The notes beneath the pieces are model-generated. The model had not been told where the DNA came from. It did no database searches and saw only the letters and a list, made by a program, of their open reading frames with translations. Shown here one piece after another: positions 45,611 through 56,692 of a stretch of 64,000 nucleotides of DNA. Source of the DNA: Rhyzopertha dominica (lineage: Eukaryota; Arthropoda; Insecta; Coleoptera; Bostrichidae); NCBI GenBank assembly GCA_025024175.1, contig QCXZ01000138.1:44735092-44799091 (forward strand), in the 5' to 3' direction. The translations under genes and the position numbers were made by a program. Position 1 is the first letter of the stretch. Each line of letters begins with the position of its first letter.

Positions 45611-47264
45611 TTCCGTTTAATCATTTTCAACATTATTGTCCAAAACATCTCCGCCATTTCGAATTCTTTAACAATTGTGACATTGATTTCACCTTCTTGT
45701 GGGTGGGAAACTTCCAACCCATTCCACGGTCTCCCCATTTTTATAATTAGTAAGAGCTATAAGCGTAGTAGTAATAACTCTTTATTGTTTCTTAACAAGC
45801 AAGTTTTAGCTTCATCTTGCACTATGTGTATTAGACGTACTATTAGTATTATTTAATAATTAAATATGCTGCATCTGTTAAGTTGAATGTAGTCAGTGAT
45901 GCTTTCTTTATTTGTAAAACTGTAGTGGCATGTTTTTCTGAAGAGCTTGATTTCGCAGTCTTTGGCTTCATTTTTCTTTGTGATTGGTAGATTCTTGCAG
46001 ATCCAATAGGTATAGTTTACTTCATAGACTCTTAAATCTTCCATTATACAAAACAGATTTTGGCAATATTCTTATCATTCAACTTGTAAGTTTTATTCGA
46101 CAACAAAGTTTTGAAGAACAGAAATTATATTCAAACAATTCTGTTAAGCTGTAAAGTTTTGTGTATAAATATATTCTAATTCTACTATCTTCGGCGTATG
46201 AAATACATCATAAGTAAATACATCTCTTTTTTTAACGAAAGGGCCCACTTCAGTCTCAAAATCCCGAAAATTTTCAATAATTGGACGTGTGCAATGTAAA
46301 TACGGCTTTTTTGAATACCAAGGTGGCCATGGAAAACGCCGAGAAATCAGTCACACGGCTAAGCGTCAGTAGTCCTGGAAAACCCGGCGTGCGCGAGCAG
46401 CTTCCCAAATTTTCACAAAAATTATGTGGAAAATTCGAACCGCGGTGTGAAACAGACCATTTCGTAGTGATTTAGCGACGTGGTCCTTCGACTAATCTAG
46501 TTTTGGCCACCTTGTCGGGTTAGCACGGGAAGAGGAACGGGGAAGTTTAGTTATTACTTTTTATCGCGTAGGAATCGCATTGAAACACCTTGTATAGGTA
46601 AATTACGCACTTGTTCTTTACGTTTATGTGATTGTAGTTTCGAAATTCGTTTAAATAGGATGGTTTAAGTAAGTTTTGTACGATAAATGCTTCGTCCAGT
46701 TCAAAACACGGTAAAAAACTTGCATGGATGCGGAGGTAAAAACGCTACGATGTGGTGCTGGCTTTTTCATACGCCAGAGGTCTTGAAACGGTTAAATAAT
46801 CTAAAACTGTTTATTTCACTTATACGGCATGGGATTTTTAGTATTGTAGTTAGCTTTGCTCACATAGGTAAATACTTCCAATATTTTCGTTATGTTGGAT
46901 ATCCAAAATCTAAAGACCAGCACAGAGGTTTTAAAACATAATTCAGTACTTTTTATCTGTATCACCATAATAAGCAAGAACTACGTAGGAGGTTTCTACA
47001 CTGCAATTTTTTTGTCACTATTTAATTCATTTATTTACGTATAAATCTATTCCATGTGACACTGATCTGACCTATTTATGTTTGTAAATCACTATTGCCG
47101 TCTACATAAGTAACTATTTCCACAAAAATACTTTTAAAGCAAGTTTTAATGGCACGATCAAGGTTTGTAATGATGAGTGGAATTAACAATAATTCCCAAT
47201 GTTGAGTTGGCAATTCGAGTTTCGTTAATGATATGATGTGTTGATTATATATTATATATTATAT
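45611..47264. other. no recognised gene; small CpG-rich open frame at 46281-46475
   Basis: 46281-46475 is a 64-codon frame in a CpG-richer patch, with an internal ATG in a fair context (GGTGGCCATGG) at 46329. The translation is well mixed (LSVSSPGKPGVREQLPKF) but unrecognised. It may be a first exon or a chance frame. The rest is AT-rich. Confidence 0.3.
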
Positions 47265-47780
47265 TTCCTGATGCATGGAAGATTTCTGTTATCAGGCCGT
47301 AAGCCAAACTATCCGTTTCCACAGAGCTTAAGAACACCAAGCCTATTAACTTTTTACCAATTCTTTCAAAAGTAGACTTTTCAAGAGCATTCGATACTGT
47401 TAATTATCTGATACTTTACGCTATTTTGGAACATATTGTTATTGGGAAAGCAGCTTTACAATTATTTAAAAGTTATTTATATAATAGACTTCAGTCTGTT
47501 AATTTAGATGGCAATTCCTCTGCTTACGGTGGTAATGTGGTGTCCCTCAGGGCTCTAAGTTAAAACACAGATATACATCTGTAATAACCAAAAAGGACAG
47601 ATATCCATAATATAAACATTAGATGCAAAGACGCTATTACTGTACCAAAACATAATCATATTTTCCTATTCGCAGCTTTTCATACAGAATATTAAAGATC
47701 TACAACTCACTACCAGCAAAACTAAGAAATACGGGACTAGACTTATTTAAAATAAAACTACAATAATCTTTTTAAAGAAA
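47265..47780 (+). mobile_element. LINE remnant (Jockey/CR1-like)
   Basis: PDAWKISVIRP is followed, after a deletion, by motif A as VDFSRAFDTVNY (47371-47405). Then come LQLFKSYLYNRLQSVNLDGN and a broken motif B (GVPQGSK worn, near 47545). The C-terminal part VPKHNHIF and IYNSLPAKLRNTGLDLFKI (47690-47755) follows after another large deletion. It is a short, doubly deleted copy. Confidence 0.7.
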
Positions 47781-48275
47781 ATGAACAGTGCTGATTGACA
47801 TTTACTAATTCTTCTTGTATATATTTTTTTCATCCATACATCGTTCATTTAAATTGAGATAACTGCTTTTTTTTCGTTTATTATTGTTTCTCACCTCCAC
47901 GGCTCTCATTAATAACAACTGAATACACAGGTATATACGCGTAAAATTCTAAATTTGTTTTTCTTTTCATTTTTACGGTTGAGTGGAATAGAAGGGCGAT
48001 GCCACTAGTCATAAGTGTCATTTGCCACTAAAATTTGCCGTTTTGCCCTGCTACGAATCCTGCTATTCAGAGTCATAATAATACTATTATGTACATTAAT
48101 GTAGTGAGCAAATAAGCACGAATTATTATTATTATGGTTATTACTATTATTACTTTTCTAATTGGTGCGCCATCTCGAGCTTCGGTATGGAAATATTGAA
48201 TAACTTCGGCAAGTAGTGAAAGTTAATGTTTGTTAGTGTTTTTTTTTTATTTGATTTAGTCCTTTACAATTTGTT
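47781..48275. other. AT-rich, nothing recognised
   Basis: Contains ATT-rich simple sequence near 48120-48155. No gene is seen. Confidence 0.4.
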
Positions 48276-49090
48276 TCAACTGTACTTAGAACACAACATC
48301 CAACAAATGACCACCTTTACGAGCCACACAATATTGTGCTCTTTTTTCGTTTTTTCCAATACTTTCGCCAGCATTTCGGCCTCTATTTTAGCTCGAATGT
48401 TGGTCTTGGGCGCTTCCAATGTCATGGGCTTGTTGGGGTATACTTTACTTTTTAGATAACCCCACAAAAAAAGTCAGGCAGCGTCAAATCCGGCGATCTT
48501 GGAAGCACTCAATATCGCCACTTTTCGACATCAAACGGCCGGGGAACTTTCGCTTCAAAAAGTTCATCGTTTTGACCGCCGTGTGGCATGGGGCGCCGTC
48601 TTGTTGAAATCAGAATCACTTAGTGCGCCAAAATCCACCGATAACGGTCGCCATCGACGGTTTCGCCTTCACGAAAGAATATCGTCGGATGATAGTTTTG
48701 GCACTAACGCCGGTTCAAACAGTGACTTTCTGGTCAAGCAATGGCTTCTCGTGGATAATGTGAGGATTGTCTGTGCCCCAGAATCGACAATGTTGTTTGT
48801 TCACTCAGCCAGAGAGATGGAAATGGGCCTCGTCCGTGAACAAAATTTGATTCTAAAATTCGGAATCAACCTGGGTCATTCGAACCAAGCTTTTTCAGTA
48901 TTCCAAGCGACGGGGCTAGTCTGTAGGCAATAATCGTTGAGTTATTTGCTCTTTGTAAGGAAACATGTGAAGATCTTCCTTTAAAATCCTCCTAAGTATA
49001 TAAAACTGTTGAGCTATTGGTTTTTTCACAGTGTCCCTTAATTGTTCAAAACGCCTTATATTAACTATTGCTCTTCTCGGTTGTTAAATG
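48276..49090 (-). pseudogene. IS630/mariner-type transposase, decayed
   Basis: On the minus strand, from 49090: NIRRFEQLRDTVKKPIAQQF, ILRRILKEDLHMFPYKEQIT, QILFTDEAHFHLSG (first Asp), VNKQHCRFWGTDNPH, VNGDRYRWIL, FQQDGAPCHTAVKTMNFLKR (second Asp), KFPGRLMS, RSPDLTLPDFF (third Asp), WGYLKSKVYPNKPMTLEAPK and EMLAKVLEKTKKE ending near 48276. Stops and shifts break it in at least five places. The long plus-strand frame at 48499-48933 is an antisense shadow of this gene. Confidence 0.8.
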
Positions 49091-50094
49091 AATTTACTAC
49101 CTTCTGTACTTCAAAATAAGTTGTTACTCTTTTTCCCGTGTCATTTGGTAAGGAATTATTAGTTCGATACTTAAATAATAACACCACTTTTACGAAAACA
49201 TCATGAACCATCATCCAATACCTAATTAATTGTTTTGGTTTTGAGTCTTGCGTCGTTTTAAATATAGACTATACCTTACTTACAGTTTACTAGTATCTTT
49301 GAATAGACGTACATTCTATATTCAAAGTTAATATCAACATAGAATAGAATATCGTCCGATGCTTTGTTATTTAGGAAACACCGGCTTACTACATATTTAA
49401 AAGGAGCATTTTTAACAATTATAATAATCATCAGTTTTGTTGCTTCACTTTTGTTAAATAATTGCTTTTCACAAAATCGGCAGCCAGCAAAACTTTTGCT
49501 CTATCGTGACATCTGGACATATCCTAAAACGCATTTTCTTGATCTGTATTGTATAGTAATCTGTTTATTAATAAATATCATAGTATACTTATAACCCTAT
49601 TCAATTTTGTCTACTTGAAATCTTATGGACTAGAAAGAGGTATTTCAGATACACACATTTAAAAGAATTCAGCAGTAGGTTTTTTCAACTAAAACCAAAA
49701 GCAGTAATATTACTATCATTGCCAGTATTAAAAAATCTTCTCGTAAGTATAGAAAGCGTTTTTGTTATCTTTTTACGAATTGTGAGTACATTACGAAGTA
49801 TCTATTAAAGCAAATTAAGTAAAGTAACTTCAAAAAGTATTAAAAGTTTGTGTAAGGATATTTGCCTTGTATGTAATTAATGGTAATTCGGATGATACGT
49901 ATTATTGGAGATTGAAGAATTAGACGATTTATTGTTTTTTAACTTCGTAATCGACCAACTGCTGATAAATTCAGATCTTTGTAAATTGCTGCGAAAAAAC
50001 AAATTAACCATTGAGATAATCATTATAACGTATTTATTTATCTCTAATTTGTTTAAAAACAAACGCGCCTGTATCCTAATCCGCACTTTCACGT
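49091..50094. other. AT-rich, nothing recognised
   Basis: No supported gene. Open frames at 49364-49594 and 49905-50096 are low in complexity. Confidence 0.4.
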
Positions 50095-50400
50095 AGCAGT
50101 TCACCTGATTTTCGACAGTTGGCGCTAGCCGTCGCGTATCGACGTCGCGTTCAGCAGGAACGTAAACAAACAACCGCGTGTGGCGCGAGGACCTGTTTGC
50201 GCCTCGGTTTTCGAACACGCAAACGCCAACGTCGTACCCGTGGGACAGCGTGGTCGGTTAAATGTAGCAGCGTGTATCAGGAGGTCAGGAGTTGGCAGCT
50301 GTCGCAGGAATCGCGTCCTGCTGCAGCAGGAAGGTGAAACGCGATCGGTTACGGTTACGCGCGGCGGCACGTACGCGCGAAGTGATGCGGATTTTTTGTC
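50095..50400. promoter_or_regulatory. CpG island, possible promoter
   Basis: About 300 bp with very dense CpG (roughly 40-45 by eye) in otherwise AT-rich DNA. All frames are fairly open, as expected from the base composition, so the overlapping open frames on both strands are not called as genes. It may mark a transcription start and 5-prime UTR exon; CAGGAAG|GTGAAA at about 50328-50340 could be a donor. Orientation is unknown. Confidence 0.4.
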
Positions 50401-53400
50401 TCAGATAAATTTGCGGCGTAAACTTCATCTTGAAATTAGCTCCGTATTGCGTCTCGCTTTGAAGAATTAAACAATACTTAGTAGTATTAGCTACGCACAC
50501 CTATTCTTAAGCTCCTGGATATCCCAAGAAATTTGCAAATAATTATTTATGAGCGTTAAAAGCGATGTTTTATTTTGTGAGCGAAATGAACAATAAAATT
50601 ATTTTTAACACAAACATCATGTTTTTATAACTTTCTTATTTGTATAATAAAATAGATAAATTAAATATTCTACCATACAAATTTACTTAATTTAATTTAA
50701 CAATAACGGAAACTAAATAAAAAGTATATCCTGAATTTTACATTTGCATGTTTTTTAATAAAGAAAATAGCTGCAATCTTGTATAAATTTGTACTTCTGA
50801 CCTGTTTTTCCATATTTAGCTTATTTAGCGAGAAAAAAAATGAAGCAAAAGAAATTACTTTTTATTCCGCGGCACAATGGATTGACAAAAAACAGTTCTT
50901 GCTTAATCTAGTGTAATATTTCATATATAGAAATCCGATTAACTAATGGCACACATAATACCTTATATCACTCATCGAGTCATAAACGCGTTTTTCTTTT
51001 AACTTCAATATTATCTAAATAATTACTACGCGACTTTAACGAGGAAGGCAAGAACTGCATGTATAAGGCTGCGTACATGGAAATTACCAATTGTATGTAA
51101 TACATTAGGAATAAGAACATTGGATTATATGCAAAATAATATAATAACGAAGGACTTGTACCTCGATTTCTACATTTCAGTACTTGCTAAGACATTTTAA
51201 GGCCGCAAATCCTAAATCAACGGATTGGTTATTTGTTTTTTAACTTAATTTCTGGATACAAGGTCTTATAGATTGAGAATACATTCTAGTAAGCAATATT
51301 AGCCTGAGTTTCTTGCATTAGCACGTCTTTGTTATATATTATTATAATTTTCCAGGGTACACGTGCAGAAATGTAGCTAAAGCTTAGCTTAGATTTTGAG
51401 TAGAAAGTGCAAGCCGAGTGTATTATGGCTAAAGTGTATTAGTTACACGCTAAAACAAATTGAAATTATTGTTTTTCTAGTTTTTCAGTTTTATTAGCTT
51501 ATGTGTCAAATTCCTTAAAATTTCTAAAACTTCATACAGTTTCTGTAATGTCTATATGAAAAATTTGGGTGATATATTTTAGAAAGACATCTTGGTATCC
51601 AAATGTTTTTTTCACTTCTTTGGACACAGAAGACGAAACATGTTTTTAAGTTTTTCCTTCCAGGATTGTATTACCTAGGTATATTCCCAAGAAGCTTATT
51701 TTTGACATGCTATCAAATTTTAACCTGATACCTACTTCACAAACAAATTGATTTGCTAATAACCACTTATCACTTACTACTTGCTTCTTTAGATCAAAGT
51801 ATACGTAGTTCAGCATTGTAAACTCTTTGTATATCATTTCAGTACAGATCAATAAAATTATCCTGGAATTAAATAGGGTTCGATAGAAGAACAAGGATAG
51901 TGTATGCGTCAGTATGCTTTTGACAGAATGTTTTTCCCGCTTAGCCGGATTTTCAGGCTATAATTAACGTATGCCCAAACAAGTTATTGTCGATCTGGCA
52001 TTTCTCTAGTTTAATCGTTTAGTTAATAGAAATAACAATAAAATACAAGCAGTACCGATAACGAACACCATTAAAAAGCTAAATATTTTTAGATTTCTGT
52101 TTATCTACACAATGCTATTTTCTATAGAAGATTGTCAAAGTAGAATAAAACATAGTTTAGGCGTAGATAGCAGAGTAATCTACGTAATGTACGTCATAGC
52201 CCAGACATGTTGCCAAAATTTGTTAATCTGTAGATACTAAGTTTTAAAAACCTGCAATTACAGCAATTAAAAATAAGTGATGTACATTTTAGTCTCTAAT
52301 ACATCAATTAGGTTACGACACCAAAATGTGGCGTAATTTCTAGGAGCGCCAGTTCGGTTTTTAAATATTCTGTGGACTGTATTTGGAGCTCTACTTTTAA
52401 TTGAATGGCCATGACTTTATACTCCGATGATTCAGTGGGTGCCAGAGGTTCTCTTCCTTCGGGAATCTCGGACAAAAGGATGGGGGACCAAGGGATTGAA
52501 GAAACTCAATGGAATCCTTTTCCTGGCCGTCAGATTTTATTTCTGGAATCGCTGACGAAACTATGGGAAACACGATAACAAGAAAAGCCACTGATTCCAC
52601 GGCCGGNAAAATTTTCGTATATTAGACTACNTAAATATNATTAATTAATTATTAATCAAAATCAGACGTTAGATCACATTGAGTCACTGTAATAATAAAT
52701 TACTTAACTTTCAGGATAGATAATGTTAAAATTACCAATTGCAGTAATGTTTTATCAAGTCTCAGTTCCATCTACAACGTAAATGAGTGCAATACGGCAA
52801 GNTCCATTTCTTGCTCGAAGTTGCGTTGTACAAGTCACTTTTCCTTTAAATTTGATAAATCTCCCGATATGATATCCGCTTTTTGTGCCGTATGCATCAT
52901 CATCAGATTTTTTGATACAATTAAACAAGGTGTGTTCTTCACGTGGTCTGGTTTCATCAAGTTCGCGCAGCATGCAGCTGACACCATATATTCCTTATTT
53001 CCTCAATCATGTTTGATTAATAGAACTATTTTCACATTTTGAAAATAGCGAGAAGGGCATATTTGCATATTTGATGTAGTTACGTAAAGATTAAGTTTGT
53101 TTTCAACAAGGAAAAGTTCCAGAGTGAAACAGCCTCTTGTGCTTGCTTAGTCCTTTGACGTCATTAATTTGTTAGCAATAGTGCTATTAGAATTTGGAAC
53201 CCTTTGTATTCGATATTCGAATGTGGAGCAAACCGAATATATTCCTTTATTCGATACGAATAAAGCGTATATTGATATTCTGTTGTTGAAGTGGTTGTAT
53301 GGAAAAACAGCAGCACGAGCTGAATAACACCTCTGAAAGTGGAGACACATTATTTCTATTTTGTATAATTACTTAAAAAACTCAATCATATTACACGAAG

Positions 53401-54717
53401 TTGTTTCACCCATTTTTATTCTCAAATGATGACAGTTCTGTTCTGATTTTATAAGTAAGTTCTAACGTTAGGCAAAGAAAACTTCAGGTTATATACACAA
53501 CTCTACTCAGTCTTTAAATAGACGAAACTTAGATAATTTATTTGTCTATTTATCCAGGATACAAGGTGTATTCAGAGGAACTGTCTACGTTGATCCAGTT
53601 GGTAGGTAATCGCTATAGACATGTACAAGTCATTTATTTACTATAGATTTCTTGATTATTAACAGGAAACATTAATTATGCAGGTATACTGTAAAATATT
53701 TAAGTTAATTAACTTGTGAAATGGGCTACTTCTGATAATCATAATTACGGGTGACAGCTGAAAGAATATACGTTAATTATGACTGGTGCTAACCACAGCA
53801 TCGAGTGTGGAAAATCTGCAACTACCAACACAACATGCATCAAACACAAAAATATTATTGCGCGAACGTAAATCCTTTTACATTTTTGACACAACTGGTT
53901 TACTGCGACGGATATTTATAATATTCAAATCAACGCAAACACGAGCATAAATTTTCTGATTCGCCTGACACGTTTACGGCAGTATGTGGACGCATTCGTC
54001 ATATATTATTATTACAGCGAAGGCGTTGCAGCGGCGAATGCGAAAATTATGTATCGAGGCTGTGGCTAATTGGACAATTAAGTCAATTTTTCGCGAATTG
54101 ATGCCACGCGTGGTAAATACGGACCGTTAGTCAACAACCTCTGGTTTCGTAAATATCAAATTATGAAGGTACTTATTTCGCGATATGGCTTAAGAAATTT
54201 CGGGATACAAAAAACGTTAATTAAGAACGTATAATGCGGAAATGTATTGCACAAATAATGAGTATCGTCCTCAATCTACGTGCATACCTATAGCTATCCC
54301 GATACATAATTATTATTTAGCCGTTTTTTAATGATGCTTTCCTTATGAAGCTAATCGGCTTCATTATAGTGTACTCACTTTTTTATTAATATATGTACAA
54401 TCGTAACTTCATATATACCGAGGGTTAGCTCACAAGAGCAATAATGCAAAAAATTAGCTCGAATTAGCTGTGAGAATAGGGAGTTAAGTTAAATTGTTCT
54501 TTATATGTGCGATATCAAAGTTGTATTGTTGTAAGTTGTAAGATTTCTTTTTTTGTGCGATAGTCCTTGAATAGGTACTATAGTAATAAAATTTTTCTTT
54601 TTGGTAAGTCATGGCGTTATACTATTCTGAATTTAAATAGCAACCGCTCCATGTGGTTTTGGTGTACAATTTTGTAAGTAGAGAGTTACATGCCAATAAT
54701 GCTAATCTGTCAGTAAT
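50401..54717. other. mostly gene-free; enhancer-like block at 53990-54130
   Basis: AT-rich with no transposase or RT signature. A 72-codon minus-strand frame (52755-52973) is charged and open but unrecognised. 53990-54130 is a higher-complexity block with TAATTGG and CAATTAAG homeodomain-like words and may be conserved non-coding sequence. Isolated ambiguous bases occur at 52600-52810. Confidence 0.4.
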
Positions 54718-54718
54718 A

Positions 54719-55045
54719 CGGTGACACGATGACAAAGCCACTTAGCTGCCATTACGGGAACTACTTACACCATACCAAGCCCTTGGCAAAACCAGTTCTA
54801 TGTCATGCTGTCTGCACTAAACCTAAACTGCGCTAATGATCTATAATGACAGTGAAATATATATAATCTATGCAGTTGGTTGCGGTGCAAACAGCATAGC
54901 ATAGACATGCATTTTAATGTATGTCGGTTCTTGCTCGTTCAAATTGATGTATTCAGGTGCATGCCAACTTGTCGGACTACAGGTCACTTTTTTCACGAAG
55001 TAGTTCGCATAATGGTAGCTAGGTGGCTTTGTCATCGTGTTAGTG
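54719..55045. repeat. fold-back repeat containing palindromic MITE copy 1
   Basis: Outer arms 54719-54753 and 55010-55045 are inverse copies (GATGACAAAGCCAC versus GTGGCTTTGTCATC). Inside lies a second, inner palindrome: AAAACCAGTTCTATG-CATGCTGTCTGCAC (about 54787-54822) and GTGCAAACAGCATAGCATAG-ACATGCATTTT (about 54882-54917). Confidence 0.65.
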
Positions 55046-55046
55046 T

Positions 55047-55160
55047 AATGCTGACAGATGGAATTGCCATCTAATTTTCTACTTAAACCATATCAAACCT
55101 TTAGTATCTATGCAAAACCAGTTCTATGCTATGCTGCCTGCACTAGAGACTAGAGTAACT
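55047..55160 (+). repeat. palindromic MITE, left half
   Basis: Matches the left half of 60873-61066 (TTGCCATCTA, CTACT, ATGCAAAACCAGTTCT, GCTATGC). The right half appears 1.45 kb downstream at 56612-56692, so this copy was probably split. Confidence 0.6.
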
Positions 55161-55388
55161 TTAACCCCAAATGTTTTGATGAGCGCGATATCCACCCGAG
55201 GTTCTGCCCCATGACATTACGGCTGTTGTTGTACTACTAATTACTGATACTACGTGGATCATGGGTTTCATTTTCCATTTCCTCCAAAGTTAATGTACCG
55301 TTCCAAGCAATTTTCAGGTAAAATTGCAGTTATCAAATACCTTTCTCTATTCTATTCTGTATTATATAATCTGTATAAATGATACAAG

Positions 55389-56345
55389 ATGTACACGGCC
55401 ACCATGTATCATTTTATTTTATTTTACTTGCAATCTCAGGTGGTGACACTGAATGGAAATGTGTCCAATGTGAGATACGTTAGCAGAGGTGTACCGCAAG
55501 GTTCTATTTTACGTCCTATATTATTTAAAATATATACTTCGTATTTTGAGACTGTTATAAAGTCATGTAACTTACATTGCTACGCAGATGATACTCAAAT
55601 TTATACATCTTTTGACTTGAAAAATATGGAGTCTGCATGTCGTGATATCAACAAAGATCTATCTAGGCTGTATGATATATCATGTGCTCATGGAATTCCA
55701 ATCACTGATGTTACAAAAAATTTGGGTGTGTATATTGATTCTGATCTTCGTTTTGGCACTCACGTTTCTAAGACTTTACAGAAAGCTTATTACACCTTAA
55801 AGCGTATTTATCAAAACCGTTCACTTTTGCAAGGAAACATGAAAAAGATTTTAACGAATAGTCTAGTTGTTTCACAATTCGACTACTGTGACTCGGTTTA
55901 TGGTCCGTGCCTAAGAGNTATTGACAAAATTAGGATNCAAAGGTTGCATAATGCTTGCGTTAGGCTCATCTATGGTATAAGAAAATATAATCACGTATCT
56001 CATAAGATAGCCGAGCTTGGTTGGTTGGACATGTCAAACCGGAGATTGTCGCATGCTTCTTGCCTATTGCATATGATTTTACTTGACAGAAGACCATCAT
56101 ATCTGTGTAATAAAATTCGTTTTCGCACCGACGTCCATCATCTGAACCTGAGGCATAGGGGGTTGATACATATGCAGTTATGTTACACTGAGATGGGTAA
56201 ACGACGTTTTCCTTATGAATGTGTTTCGTTTTATAACGCTTTGCCTAAGAGCATTAAGCAGTGTACTCTTTAATGTTTTCGGAAACATTTGCATAAATAT
56301 TTGCTTGGGGGACAGGTCAGTCAGTCTTGAACAAAGTAAATTTAA
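55389..56345 (+). mobile_element. 5-prime-truncated LINE (CR1/Jockey-like)
   Basis: A single open frame of 294 codons begins just before RT motif B. It has RGVPQGSILRPILF, motif C HCYADDTQIYTSF, an internal deletion, then TKNLGVYIDSDLRFGTHVSK, SQFDYCDSVYGP, AELGWLDMSNRRL and YECVSFYNALPKSIKQCTL. A shift at about 56268 is followed by NVFGKHLHKYLLGG in another frame. The apparent ATG is not a real start. Motif A and the endonuclease are missing. It lies between the two halves of the palindromic MITE. Confidence 0.75.
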
Positions 56346-56494
56346 AATTACAATGTTTAACTGGGTGCTGGCGTGCATTTGGGTGTCCCGATTAAAGCAG
56401 TGTCATGTAGTATGAATCTATTTTTTTTTAACTGGGGGTTAAATGGGAGAACAGCTTTTCATATGAGGGCTGTTGGCTGAACTTCGCCCCCAAT

Positions 56495-56497
<3 letters not shown>

Positions 56498-56538
<41 letters not shown>
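56498..56538. repeat. (TA)n microsatellite
   Basis: About 20 TA units, between the LINE remnant and the right MITE half. Confidence 0.9.
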
Positions 56539-56541
<3 letters not shown>

Positions 56542-56611
56542 GCCGTTTTATTTAATACAATTAGTACTAATCCAAAATACAGTTTTTACGGGACAGTTCT
56601 AAGCATTTGCT

Positions 56612-56692
56612 CAATAGATCTGTCTGCAGTTGGACGCGGTGCAGGCAGCATAGCATAGACATGCATTTCAATATGCTATTTTGTTTTTATAG
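56612..56692 (+). repeat. palindromic MITE, right half
   Basis: GATCTGTCTGCAGTTGG, GCGGTGCAGGCAGCATAGCA and TAGACATGCATTTCAAT match the right half of 60873-61066. Confidence 0.65.

Noticed and set aside
48499..48933. A 144-codon plus-strand open frame
   Set aside because: It is the antisense shadow of the decayed minus-strand transposase at 48276-49090, whose conserved blocks read through the same bases.
50119..50500. Overlapping open frames on both strands in the CpG island
   Set aside because: GC-rich sequence lacks stop codons by composition. The frames overlap each other and show no domain, so they are not called as genes.
52397..52600. Minus-strand frame with a signal-peptide-like start (VAFLVIVFPIVSSA)
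   Set aside because: The apparent first codon is GTG, there is no in-frame ATG upstream before a stop, and no acceptor is evident. The hydrophobic run alone is not enough to call a secreted protein.
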